64,000 nucleotides of DNA from Bremia lactucae (Eukaryota > Oomycota > Peronosporomycetes > Peronosporales > Peronosporaceae), in NCBI RefSeq assembly GCF_004359215.1, contig NW_027152196.1:213123-277122 (forward strand), read 5' to 3'. Positions 33,010 to 44,339 of the stretch are shown one piece after another. The number at the start of each line of letters is the position of its first letter. Position 1 is the first letter of the stretch. A program made the position numbers and the translations under genes. The notes beneath the pieces were generated by a model. That model was not told where the DNA came from. It worked only from the letters and a program-made list of their open reading frames with translations, and did not search any database.

Positions 33010-35641
33010 GCTATTCCAGGTCAGAGAGCTATATGGGGAGGTTGACTTTCTTACATGGCCTGAGTTTAATCGATCGATACAGAATTTATCGATCGCAAGT
33101 ACTCGTTCACGAGGCAGTGGTCACTGCTTCATGATATAGTACTTCGAGCCCGCTTTGAGCTCGATTTCATGTCGAGTGCCTTTATCCTTAGGCAACTCGC
33201 ATGTAACTACTTCAGGGAATACATCCCTAAATCTAACTAAATCTTTGTATAAAGGATTTGTTTAAGTGACTCCCAGGATTGAGTAGGATATCTCTAAATC
33301 CAGGACACTTTCGTCCATCGATGAGCTGCTGAGAATCCGTTCGTTTTCTGCAAAATTACCACTGACCGAACATCGGTTACGTATTCGTTCTCTGTGACGA
33401 GTACGCAGATCTGCTTGATTCTTCCACTATGCAGATCTTCAAGAAGCGTTTAGGATCTAGGGTTGGTAATTGAGTTATCTCCGAAGTTAACGTCGGAGGC
33501 GCATACAGATTAAGAGCATAAGCGCCTACTCTTGATATGTCATCAACCAAGACATTCAATTTCTCCGTTTCTTCCTGGGATCCTATTTCCACAGGCTGCC
33601 GGGGGATTAATCACTCGGGATGCTAAGTCAAGTCACTTTAGCATTAACTATTTGAGGACCTTTCTCCTTATGTATATACGTGGGGACTTATTCTCTCAAC
33701 GCCTTCCGACTGTGATTGCGCAATCACAGTCGGGTCCTCTACGGTCAACTCTCTACTCGACCTAGGGTCATCGTGTTGTCCCTTTTGGACAACCTGTATC
33801 TTCCTTGGATGTCGCCCGCTAGGCGTACATTCATGTCTCAATCCACTCGACCTCTTCGAGTGGTGGACCTTCGGCGCTGCCTGTGCAATAACACAGCCGC
33901 CGGCAGATGACTCCACACTGTGATTGGTAATCACACTGTGATCTTGTGCAGTTGTACTAACGACCGTACCACAAGTGAGGCACTCGTAACACATATACAT
34001 GCTTGTGGACGCTCCAAACGCTCATCAGATTGCCATCTAATGAAGAAGTGAGAGGCATCTTTACGGATCGATGCTGTTAGCTGATTTTTGGCTTATATTA
34101 TCTAAGCCAAGGTAAACCTAGGATGGCATCAAATTTGCCATCCAAATTCAGTACGATGACATCATCATCGTACTGTAAATCTTTTAACGTGTGGTAGAAT
34201 TTCACTACGCGTTTCATTACTGTTATCGATGCGCCTGTCGCTAGACGCACCGTCATCCACGTTAGAGGGATGTCGCGCTCAACATATTTGAGCCTACGAC
34301 CCTCTAGCGACTGGCAACGAATAAAGTAATTCGACGCTCCGCAGTCCACTAGGGCTCTGGGTGACAAATCATTTGTCACTTTCAATTTCAAGGTGATGAG
34401 GGATACCTCATCACCTGGTGCAGAGACACATAATGATTGTGTGTCTGGAGCAACTCTAGTCAAGAGATTTGAAGTTCTCGTGAGGTTGCTGGATCAGTAG
34501 GGCGTTGGGCCCCTACTGATCCCGACCGGTTTTTGGCGGTCCGCCTCGCTGTTGTGATCTCGCAACAACGTCGGACCCGCGACCGTTGCCCTTTTTGGCA
34601 TTTGGTCCATAATTACGTTACCTCTCGGTACTGGGCGTGAGGCACTGCACTCATGAGCGTAGTGTCATAACTTCTGACAGCGGTTGCATTTCTGCAATAA
34701 AAAAAATCGCTTGTTGTTTGAATAGCGAAGTTTTTCGCTTTCCTTATGAGAGAGGTTCATAGGTTGTGGACCTCCAAGCTCGTGTCGTCTTGGAGAACGA
34801 TACGATGACAAATTAGCTTGAGCCTATCTCAAGCTAAAGTCCTCCTTTTCCGCAACGGATAGTGCTTCTTCAAGCGTATCCAGTTTCAAGCGGAACAGGT
34901 GGGTCTTTACGGGACCATCCGTAAGACCTTGCATGAACACCGTAATCAACGTGTGTTCATGAACTGGGTTATTTGTAATACAACTCGCTAATAGTCGTAT
35001 GTGCTGGGCATATGCGTGCACATCACGCTTGCCTTGCTTGAGTTTCAGAAGCTCTGAACGAGCTCTGAACTCAGCCCTTGGTGGTTCAAACGTCTGTTTG
35101 AGTCGGGTTTTAAAAGCCTCTAGCGACCCAAAGACATATGGCTAGCGGAACTAAAGGCCCAATGCCGAAGTTTTGGCACGGCCTGCCAAATTTGATTGAG
35201 CAAATGCGACTTGCATTTGCTCGTCGATGATGAGACGAGCCCTTGTGGCATCGTCTAACTCGACAAACCATCTTAAGAGAGAGTCTTCTTCGACTCCCCT
35301 AAACTTAGAGATATCAATCTTAAGGTTTCGGGACGACGCGTGTGCGTCACCAAAGGTAGAGGGGTCTGTACCTGCTGTAACCTCAACAGTTCTGCCCGTC
35401 GAGAGCCTTGCTGATTAAGCAAGCTTACCTTCTCCTTCGCCTCGTCAAGTTGATGTTGTATAAACTTGGCGATGACTAAATGGAGGGCATTTCTGTCCAA
35501 ACCGGACAGAATGGCCAAGATGGCGTCATTCCTCAAGGTCAAACTCATTCGTCCGCACGCACTCCTTTCTATGGCACTAAGAAAGGAGTAGCTATCACAC
35601 GAAACGTAATGCGTATTTCCAATATCATCGAATATGTCCAT
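33010..35641 (-). pseudogene. Family A gag, protease, linker and RT N-terminus, copy 2
   Basis: Gag (35641-35000) and protease (34463-34098, ALVDCGASNYFIR..DAILGLPWLR) are as in copy 1. Unlike copy 1, pol continues: a linker with MYMCYECLTCGTVVSTTAQD and APKVHHSKRSSGLRHE (34000-33668), GAYALNLYAPPTLTSEITQL, ICVLVTEN.YVTDVRS, FRDVFPEVVTCELPKDKGTR and KQ.PLPREQVLAIDKF, ending at about 33010. Stops and shifts in gag and in the RT part inactivate it. RT core, RNase H and integrase are absent and an oppositely oriented gag follows. Confidence 0.8.
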
Positions 35642-36358
35642 GTCAGATGATGGAACTGTGGTCCTTGGACGGACTACTAACTACTACCAGGTGTAACGGG
35701 GCAGTGCCGACTTGTACTGCTGCGGTACAAGTCCACTTCGCACTGAAGCAGTGCGAAGTGGTGCCTCACGTCACTTCACGTACACTAGTACGTGCAATGG
35801 AAGACTCTCTTAAAAACAGTTACTTTAAAGACGCCTACATGAAAAGTGTATTTAATTTAAGTAAGTTCTTCTATTTCTATCTTTTTAATACTAACTTAAT
35901 TATAAGCTAATACAACACATGTAAATAAAATCTTATTTGTCTCTCTCTCTTTGCGCGCGTTCAGCGCTGACAGGACCGCGGAGCAAGTCGATCAAATGGC
36001 CTATATCTACCAATGGATAAGCTTTCTGAAAATTACTACACAAAATAATATTCTTCAAATATTATCCACCTTTTAGATAATGTTAATTAACAACCTTAAA
36101 GTGTTTATTTCAGGTAATGATACACCCTGTTACAGGCTCCACGTGCGCACTTGTGAACTAGGAAGAAGTAGTTTTCGGACTAAATTATATCCAATCGTAT
36201 TCAACAAAAATTTATTATAACTAATCAGAAATGCCATCTCTGTAAATATGCACTGATACGTATTGCGAGCCTATTGTTTTAAATACCTCGTATCTTGGAT
36301 TACGCTAGTTGTAACGGGGCACTGCCGACTTGTGCTACTACAGTACAAGTCCACTTCG
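33896..36358. repeat. Duplicated block, copy 2 (2463 bp)
   Basis: Partner of 26104-28566 (offset 7792). Left of 33896 the linker continues normally on the minus strand, so copy 2 is the natural context and copy 1 the broken one. Right of 36358 this copy reads CAAGCATAACTAGACG where copy 1 keeps the usual A LTR sequence. Confidence 0.9.
35692..36134 (-). mobile_element. Family A 5' LTR, copy 2
   Basis: Identical, as far as read, to 27900-28342. It is the 5' LTR of the minus-strand gag-pol at 33010-35641. Confidence 0.88.
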
Positions 36359-36908
36359 CAAGCATAACTAGACGTCATTTCACGTACACTAGTACGCGCA
36401 GAGGAAGACTCGCTTTTAAACACTTTCTATAAAGAGGGTTACACGTATACTGTATCTTTATAATCAAGTTCATTTGTTTTTTATCTATTTTCTACTAACT
36501 TAATTTTCTAATAATAGAAAACATGTAATTAGTATTATCTATCTGTTTCTTTGCGCGCGTCCAGTGCTGACTGAACCGCGGAGCAAGTAGATATAAAGGC
36601 CTATATCTACCAATAAATAAGCTTTTCGAAGGTTACGATTTAAAGTTATATTCGCCAAATATTATCTACCTTTTAGATAATGTATATATTATACAACCAT
36701 TAAGTGTTAATTTAAGAAACGATACACCCCGTTACACTAGCCGTCATCCCGCTGATGTGAATGCCCTCAGGCTCATCACATACACAACGTTGGGTTGAAA
36801 TATGACCCACACCCAAGTGGTTATTCACTTCAGCAATTGACTACCCCCTTGAATCCACAAAGTATACTTAACGGGGATTGTATAACATAGGGCAACTTTA
36901 GCCCGTCA
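36135..36908 (-). mobile_element. Family B 3' LTR, split by a solo family A LTR
   Basis: B sequence is at 36135-36309 and 36737-36908, ending GCAACTTTAGCCCGTCA (complement of the B start). On the minus strand GTAAGGGATGGCG precedes it, a purine-rich tract, so this is the 3' LTR of the minus-strand B element at 36.1-43.2 kb. Between the halves is an A LTR. Confidence 0.7.
36310..36736 (-). mobile_element. Solo family A LTR in family B LTR
   Basis: Complete ends, minus orientation, flanked by CTAGT (36305-36309) and CTAGC (36737-36741), a 5-bp target duplication with one change. Confidence 0.8.
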
Positions 36909-37112
36909 CGCCATCCCTTACTTTGGAACGAATATATATTTTGCAAATTCGTCAAATAGGACCGAGGGACACAAGGCTGCTTTTCGCGCCGCTCTTGTCT
37001 TCTCAGTCACTCTAAAGACCTGTGTGCACTCGCACGGCGCCGACTATGCCACATACGAGGCAAAGATAATAAATGGTCTGCAAAGCCGCCCTCAAAACCA
37101 CGCAGAAAGCGT

Positions 37113-38650
37113 ATGCGCTGCGCTAACACGCCGTCTTCGCTCAGTGCCACAGTTCCAACGCCGATAACTACTGCTTCTATCGAGCTGTTAATTGGGCTTA
37201 AAAATCCATCTTACTTTCACAGTGATGATGTAGATCCGTCGCTCATTGTTGACTTCAATAAGTCGACACCGCTGCCATCACCTTATACTAGTGATGAGTA
37301 CAGCGAGCAAATGAGGAGGGATGATGGCACTTTATTGCCCATCCAAACTTCACTTATTGCTCTTCACATGGAGACGCCTAACATGGCGTAGGCCAACATG
37401 CCCTACGTAAAAAAACAACTGTCTCGTCGTCTGCGCTAGCTAGCGCAGCGACCATTCATTGGAGCGCTGCACATAAAGGCGCAGCTGCTTATCTTTTGGG
37501 TAGAACCACAACACCTGTTGTTTAGACCATCATACACAATGGGTCTGACGAAGAAGAGCATGAGCTTAAAGCTCCACCGACGGGTCGTGGACGTGTCCAG
37601 TCTGTGTCACAAGCCCGTCGCGTTGATCGTGGCTACGTGGATGGTGGTATATTACTGATGTCACCTCCGTCCGAATGGCCTCGTTCGAATGGAACTCTTG
37701 CGTCGCTCCTAGAGCGGGCTAACCAAGTTGCACATATTATTATAGCATCTATAGTTCGTGTAAGGCTCTAGGAAAATCACTTGGGTGTGCTTCCCCAATC
37801 CCGGTCGTGTTGCATTCGAATGCGTCAACCGACCATTACGAAGCGGAATTCTTGCGACACTTTCAGCCACATTTCGATGTGGTGAAGCAACGATGGCAGC
37901 AACCTAATTTCGCTCGTTTGCGTGTGAGAGAAATCATGGGCGGTTCTGTACCTCCTGTTTCTTCTTATCATGTCGATCCTGCAGTCCATTCGGGACTAGC
38001 GAGCGACAAATCGTGCTCCTGCTCATAGGCAAACACCGGGCCCGGTACGTCGACGCTCAGCGCGTCGGCCGTAAAAACTCTTTGAGAATCCTCCTCACCG
38101 GACAACGATTTAAAGTTTCTACTGTACGGAGAATTGGGCAATTAACCTTCCTTGTAGGAAGTTTGATTCTCAGCAACAGCCATCAATGCAGATTGCGCCT
38201 AATAGGAGCGGAGATTTCGCCCACCTACTCGCGGCCGCCTGTCCCGCATCCGTTCAGTCGCAGGAGCTGAGCGTTGCTGATCGACGGGATCTCGAAAGTC
38301 AAGTCTCGGACTGACTTCGGATCTTCTTGATGTCCGCGCGAAGGATCGTCAGGGTTACGAACACCTGAAACTTGGCAGGACCTTTTGGAAAAGTTGATGC
38401 TGCGGAATCAGCTCTGCAGGCGTGATATCAGTCGCTCTCCAAGTCCGTATCGTGATCGGAGGATTCGTTCTGCTAAGTATTCTGTACCTTTCCCTTCTCC
38501 CTCACCAGATCGACGCTCGACTCACTGTCGGCGTCACCATCGGTCTCCTTAGACGGATGGAAGTATTTGGTCTCTTCTGGATCAACATACCTTTTCAGAC
38601 GAGCCACACAAATTACGGGATGCGTCTATATACAAGGGGGAAGGGCTAGC
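37113..38650 (+). pseudogene. Antisense reading frame of family B (aORF2, copy 2)
   Basis: Plus-strand frames: 37113-37391 (PTPITTASIELLIGL, DDVDPSLIVDFNKSTPLPSP, MRRDDGTLLPIQTSL); GSDEEEHELKAPPTGRGRV and QSVSQARRVDRGYVDGG; SLLERA; then 37807-38028 (DHYEAEFLRHFQPHFDVVKQ, NFARLRVREIMGGSVPPVSS); and a basic Arg/Ser tail near 38420-38560. It shares the order with copy 1 at 1528-2816. Pol with chromodomain runs on the minus strand over the same DNA and the 3' LTR lies at 36135-36908. The frame is broken several times. Function unknown. Confidence 0.5.
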
Positions 38651-39420
38651 CTATAATTTAGGTCTCAATCTCTTCGACCATCGTAAACGGTCTAATGAAA
38701 CGCGGTAATAATTTCTTAGTACCTCCAGGTAGTACAAAATTTGCATTTTTAGGTAGAGAAGAAGTACTTGAACGTACTTTATCTCCAACACTAAAGCGTT
38801 TATTGTTTTTGCGACCATTTTGGTCTGCATGTTGTTTTTGCTTATCCTGTGCGCTTGCCATCGCGTCACGGACTTTTAGTGTGATGGCTTATCGCTCATC
38901 CACAGCGTTGTGCCTTGCTCACGCTTTTAGCATCAAACTCGCTTGACACCGCCGAGAGGTCGGTCATAGGACGTAGTTGTGAATAAAGAAACATCGTTAT
39001 TGGTTGGGAGCACAGGCATTCCTTGCCGTGACTCCATGCTAACCACTGCTAAACCGGCAGGGTCACCAAGGCAAATTTATGTCTTTGGGGTGATACCCTC
39101 GCGGGTCATCGTCATATTGACGAAACTTTGTCCCTCTTTCGCATGAGGGGCCCTAGACTGGCGTCCGAGGATAACGCAGTTCGTTAATATAAAACGGTGT
39201 CTCACCCAAACTGGCGTGGACACTGTTACTTATAGTGAACTTTACAATGTGAAATTGTTTGTCCATTCTTTATGAGTTGCTATCGTGCGTAAGACATCCG
39301 CCACGACTCGATTGGCACCATCTGTTTGGCCATCAGTTTGGGGATCATTTGCGGCCGACATGTGGAGCTTTGTACTCAGCAACTCAAACACATGACGCCA
39401 AAAATTAGACGTAAAATGTC
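38010..39420 (-). pseudogene. Family B integrase C-terminal half and chromodomain remnant
   Basis: On the minus strand: WRHVFELLSTKLHMSA, NDPQTDGQTDGANRVVADVL with the catalytic Glu replaced by Gly-Ala in the T-E-R-V-N type motif, then SAQDKQKQHADQNGRKNNKR, FSVGDKV, KKLLPRFIRPFT (38861-38658), YVDPEETKY.HPSKETDGDA, and a badly shifted chromodomain stretch at about 38010-38180. It is inactive through stops and frame changes. Confidence 0.65.
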
Positions 39421-39449
39421 AATAAATTTACCAAACCTCTCGCCTAGTG

Positions 39450-40275
39450 GCAAGATGGCTTACATTCTTCTCTAAATTTAATTTCAAAGTTGAATTCAAG
39501 CCGGGTAAGTTGAATGTCTAGGCTGATGAATTATCGCGCAGATCAGACTACGAAGCAAGACACCAGGAACGTGTGTCTCGTGCTAAAACAGAAGTTGAGT
39601 CGTCAACGTTGGCAACTATAAAGACATACCACGTGACGAGCTCATTGGCATCCGAAATCTAGGAGAGATACAGTCAGGATAACCGTTATCGCCTGCTGTG
39701 GATAACTTTGGTAGACGAAAAGGTTCCCTTCCATCGCACCTGATAGCTAAGCTAAGTCGCTTAAGCTACAGCGTTGACCTTACATGGCATCAGCTCTCAC
39801 GTTGCGATCCCTTGAGATTCTACGTCTCTCATGATACAGATCTCAAGCTAAAAATACCTCATTAGCTCCATGATGCACTATCGAGTGGGCATCTCGGTCG
39901 TGAAAATACATTCTTACGAGTGGCAAAGGAATTTCTGTGGCCACACCTATTTAGATAGGTGGCCAACTATATTTGCTCTTGCGAACAGTGTTAGAGCGTT
40001 AAGCATGCACCGTCAGCAGTGCGCCATCAAAGCTGCTGCCGATTCCAACGAATTGTTGGAAGTCGGTCAGTCAGAACTTCATGTTTGGCATGCCGCCTGA
40101 CTACAAAGGTCGGAAGGAGCTCGTCGTCGTTGTGGACAGACTGAGAGTAATGGTGCATTTATAACGTCGATCACCGGCAAGGAGGCAGCTCTCGTGTTCC
40201 TGGATCATGTATACTATCTACACTTGATACCTGATTCCATAGTATCGGACCTGGATCCCGGTCCTCAATAGGTGC
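39450..40275 (+). pseudogene. RNase H end and integrase N-terminal half, inverted segment
   Basis: On plus: FNFKVEFKPGKLNV.ADELSR (end of RNase H), GHLGRENTFLRVAKEFLWPH (integrase zinc region), YKGRKELVVVVDRLRVMVHL, FLDHVYYLHLIPDSIVSDLD (core with the second Asp). Neighbouring pol on both sides is on the minus strand, and exactly this middle part is missing there, so the segment is an inversion inside one element. Confidence 0.65.
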
Positions 40276-42600
40276 ACTCGAAACTTAACAAGAGCATACT
40301 TTTTTGGAAGCTCTTTGTCATGAGTGGGGTAATTTAATTCTGCGGCATCTAAAAGCCGGGAATGATACAGTAAACGCCGTCGCCATCGTTTGCATGAGCG
40401 CGCTGCCGATTGCAAAATTGCTTGCATCGCAGACGCCGCTAAAGGGCTTTTCGCGTCTGGCATTGCCAAGGCCGAAGCCTCCACAAGGAATTGCTTCACT
40501 GTGGTGAACGCATCTTCTTGTTCTTTTGAACAAACCCATTCTGCGTCATTTTCAAGGAGGACAGATAATGATTTAGTTTGCTCCGCATAATTCTTGCTAT
40601 ATTTATGCAATTAGCGAGCACTAGAATTCGGCGCACATGTCGTGGGATTGGCCATTCCTTTACTGATTTGATTTTGTCTGGGTACCATGTGTACCTACGA
40701 TGCAGCCCAGCACAGGTACCACAGGACCCACTTTTGCAAATTGATGTAAATTTTAGCGTCCTCCAGAGTCGGCAAAAAAGCGTCCAAATGACGCTTGTGT
40801 GACTCTAGTCCAATCAGCTCGTCCTCGGCACTAATATGCACGAATACATCGTTAAAGTAATGGGGTGCGTAGGTACGGTGCTGACGCATTACGTTGGTGC
40901 GTATTTTAATTATGGGGTATTACAAGCCATCTCCAAAGTATACCGCTAGGGGTGCTTACTGCAGTTTTGGCTTCATCGGACTCTCTCATGAGTACCTCAT
41001 AGTAGCCATCTTTTAAATCCAACGCGAGAAAAAAAAAATGACTTTCCCATAGAGTTCAACAGAACATCTTTTCGCGGGCTCGGCCATTGCGCCGGTATGG
41101 TCGCTGTGTCTAGCTTATTGTAAGCATGAACCACACGCCATTCACATGTAGCTTTACGAACACAAAAGGTCGGGCTCCAGTGAGGCGACTTACTCTCACA
41201 TACATGTCCCGCCTTGTTTGCTCGTCGAAGAACTCATCGATATAAAAAACTTGATTTTTCGGCAACGGCCATTGCCTGGTCATACAATACTTGGTTTCAG
41301 GTTCGAGATCAACTTCGTGCCTGATACCCCTAGGCGGCTCGGCACTTCTTCTGGGAACGCATCGCGATGTTTCCAGAGAACCTCAAAGAACGGTCTGTCG
41401 GTCAAAGCATCCTAACCTTGAGCAGCAAACAATTTCTTCTTGGATCATTTCTAGGACGCTCTCGTCCATTGTGGACGACGAGCAACAGTCCACCAAGTAC
41501 TCTTCTGGAACTAATGTGACTATTTTGTAGATCGTTCCTTCCATTAATTCGGCAAGGGAAAATCCACTCGTTTTGTTTCCAAACGAATCAATCTGTTTCA
41601 GGTGAAGAAACTTTTAAAACAACGCCGTCGTAAGGGCCAATACCAGTTTTGATGAAGTGACTGGGGTACCCCTTTTCTGAAAACTAAACAGATGCCACGA
41701 CATCTCCGGAAGCTTTACTACCTCCTCAGAAGATTTTTAGACATGCTGGAGCACCCAAAATGAGGATGTCTCCGCAATTTTAGCTTTGACGGCCTCGAAC
41801 ACCTTGTTCGAAAGGCTCGTCCTCTTCAGTAGGATCTGATCCTAAGGTCACTCGTTTAGATGTGCCTTTGATGGTCCTGATCTGTCCAGCACTCGTTTCC
41901 CGAGTACACACAATCTTTGACTGAAAGCGGATGTTGCTCTCCTGGCTAACGCACCACTTCCAACAGCACCAGGCTCTAGGCACTGTACCGATTCAGGCGA
42001 CGCTTGACTTCCTATCAGCTCGCCGTCTGCTGCAACAGGCTTTCGGCTCTGTGCTGGACATTCGGACGCATGAGTACTTGTCATCGTCCTTTTCCCTACC
42101 CCAGTCTCCACGAGCTGGGTAGGACTTGGTAACGTTTAAAATCCCGTCAGGCACCCTCAACTGTGGTCGACACGACATCAGCTGCATAGGCCTCTCGCAG
42201 GAGCACACTCTTTCCGGTGTCCTGCGTGTCGCAACTGTGCATGCACGCCAGTCTATCCATGGTTGGTATTTTGCCAACCATGGCATGTCTAGGATGAGGC
42301 CATACGGACTCTCCATTCCTAGCACTGTAAACTTCTCTTTACAAGAGAAGTCACTAAAAACTGAAGGCGAGTTCAACTTGAACTCCGTCAGACTTTACTA
42401 GCGCGCCGTTCACTTAAGGAACGGTCGCCTCTTCTCGCTTGCTATCTGGCAAAGCGACTCAAACACCGCCGGTCTCTTTTTAAGAGCCAAGAGTTTCAGT
42501 GTTTTCTTTTGACTTTTACAGAAACTATTGTTATAATTTTTTGACGCACCCGAATGCACAAGGAGAATCGTCACATGGTTATGTCCTCATACTCGAGCGT
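40218..42600 (-). pseudogene. Family B protease, RT and RNase H
   Basis: On the minus strand: a protease whose active site reads LVHSGASKNY, with His in place of the catalytic Asp, then YGLILDMPWLAKYQPWIDWR (42376-41993); RT with HEVDLEPETKYCMTRQWPLP; motif C YFNDVFVHI (one Asp to Asn, 40889-40695); and RNase H (YSKNYAEQTKSLSVLLENDA, YPTHDKEL, 40610-40218). Stops and the two catalytic losses show it is dead. It precedes the inverted integrase piece. The gag expected near 42600-42860 is not recognisable. Confidence 0.75.
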
Positions 42601-42860
42601 TACAGACCAGCAGGGTTGAGGCCCGAAATTTTGAGACCTCAGGGACTATGCTACCCATATTGTTCGATCACTTTGAACTCGGGGTAGCTTCAGAGTCCGT
42701 GTCAGTAGCGCATCTCACCCCTGCTGCGCTCCTGCATTTCCAACTCCTCAGTGGTCGGTGCAGAACTCATGCATATCGCACGCTAGTTCTTTTCAACGCC
42801 CTTTGGGAAGGAAGTCCTCTTGCTGGGGCATCTTTGCCCAGCAATAAGCCGTCGACTAAG

Positions 42861-43233
42861 TGACGTCACGGGAGCGGTAATATGGGTCCACGTGCGCACT
42901 TACATTCTAGGAAGTAGTTTTCAGACTGATTTATATTTAATATTACTAAATATAAATTCCTATTTTTAACTAATCTAAAATGTCATATCTGTAGATAAAC
43001 ACTAATATGTATTGCGGGCGTATCTTTCTAGATACCTCGCGTAACGGATGACGCTTGCCGCCGTCCGCGGCTAATGTGAATGCCTTCAGGGACATCACAT
43101 ACACAAGGGTGGGTCGCAATGTGAACCACACCCAGGCAGGAGGTATATTTACATCACATTAGAGATTGACCATCCCCTAAAGTACACATAGTGTACTTAA
43201 CGGGGATTGTGTAGCATTAGAGCAACTTTAGCC
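42861..43233 (-). mobile_element. Family B 5' LTR, minus orientation
   Basis: It begins (as read on plus) TGACGTCACGGGAGCGG and ends GCAACTTTAGCC, the last bases of the terminus being changed. It contains the AGTACAC..GTGTACTT hairpin. It lies upstream of the minus-strand protease and is probably the partner of the 3' LTR at 36135-36908. Confidence 0.7.
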
Positions 43234-43553
43234 GCTCCATGACGAATACTTCTTTGAGCGCGAATCGCTTTGAGACGTTTCTTATTTTAATACGTGACGA
43301 TTTTCATCATTGCCCAGAATGATGCGTCTCTTCGCATTACTCGTTGAGGAGCCTAATCTAAATGGGGGCTCTGTCCCGGATTAAACTTTACGGTGAGTCA
43401 AGTGCGAACTTAGACGTGAAAGTCCAAATAATTGCGGAGGCTGTGACGGACCACAAAGTGCTTTTAAGTGTGACGAAGTAACACGAAAAAATCGTGTGAT
43501 CAAGATGATCTTGTTCTTACTGTGAGTACGTACACGCAACCAACCTGGTATTT
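43234..43553. other. Spacer between B and D elements, no feature seen
   Basis: Neither strand shows a frame or repeat that I recognise. Confidence 0.4.
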
Positions 43554-44020
43554 AGCCGCTCCTAAAGTCAGAGGAAGACTCTTAGACTCAGAGAGCATCT
43601 TAATTCTATAGAACCACTGAATTTCAACTTAAGGAGTTGTACAAGCTATTGAAGCTTTATGAATTCTAGTTGAAGGGTTTCAGGGGTTCGAAACCAAGTG
43701 GCAACTTGTGCCCAAGAGTATATACCTTAGATAGGCTTCTATATCTTACAGATCAATGCGCAAGCCTTAGGAAGGCACTCATTGCTTTAAGATTAAAAGG
43801 GGAACGGCACTTTATTTAAGTATTTAATCTAAATTCTAACCCTAGCTAATTTAAAATAGATTTCGTCCGCCGGATTTATATTCGGCGGCGACCACATTTG
43901 TTACCCATAATAAATTGGATTTAAATAATTAGCTATTTTAGAATAGGACAAAAGGGTATGTTACCCATAAGGTAAATGTACCACAACAACGGTTCTCCAA
44001 CCGATGTGTGTCCCATTCCA
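43554..44020 (-). mobile_element. Family D 3' LTR, minus orientation
   Basis: Matches the D LTR at 28587-29083 in reverse, with the left terminus decayed. On the minus strand it is preceded by GGGGGAGGG (44021-44030), a polypurine tract, so it is the 3' LTR of a minus-strand D element whose 5' LTR is probably at 49795-50299. Confidence 0.75.
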
Positions 44021-44038
44021 CCCTCCCCCATATGACTG

Positions 44039-44293
44039 TTGACTCCGAGTGACAACTTTCGCTTCATTTCCTCTTTGGGGTTGGAACCTAAACAGCTAAC
44101 CGTTCAATTGTGTTTTCCTTTCCTTTGTCTCATGACAATCAAGCGTGCGTCACAGACTCTAAGCTCCTTCCTCGACGATAAGGGAATGGTGGACTTTAAA
44201 ACTCGCTTTTTATCAGAGGGTGAGGAGAAGAGCGTCGCTCTTACACGCCTTCTCCTCCGGATGAACGTTGGCGGGCCCCGAATCCGTTCGTAG
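44039..44293 (+). pseudogene. Short open frame antisense to family D, next to its polypurine tract
   Basis: A plus-strand frame (first ATG at about 44131) with LSSFLDDKGMVDFKTRFLSE and EEKSVALTRLLLRMNVGGP. Position and strand are like the antisense frames of families A and B, but there is only this one copy and no homologue in the window, so it may be chance. Confidence 0.25.
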
Positions 44294-44339
44294 AACGTGG
44301 TGCCGCTGATGTATTAACCGCATTGAGTAGGACATAGGA

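Noticed and set aside
26104..36358. CRISPR array or satellite as explanation of the long repeats
   Set aside because: There are only two long copies, containing LTR, gag and protease, in a eukaryotic genome; this is a segmental duplication.
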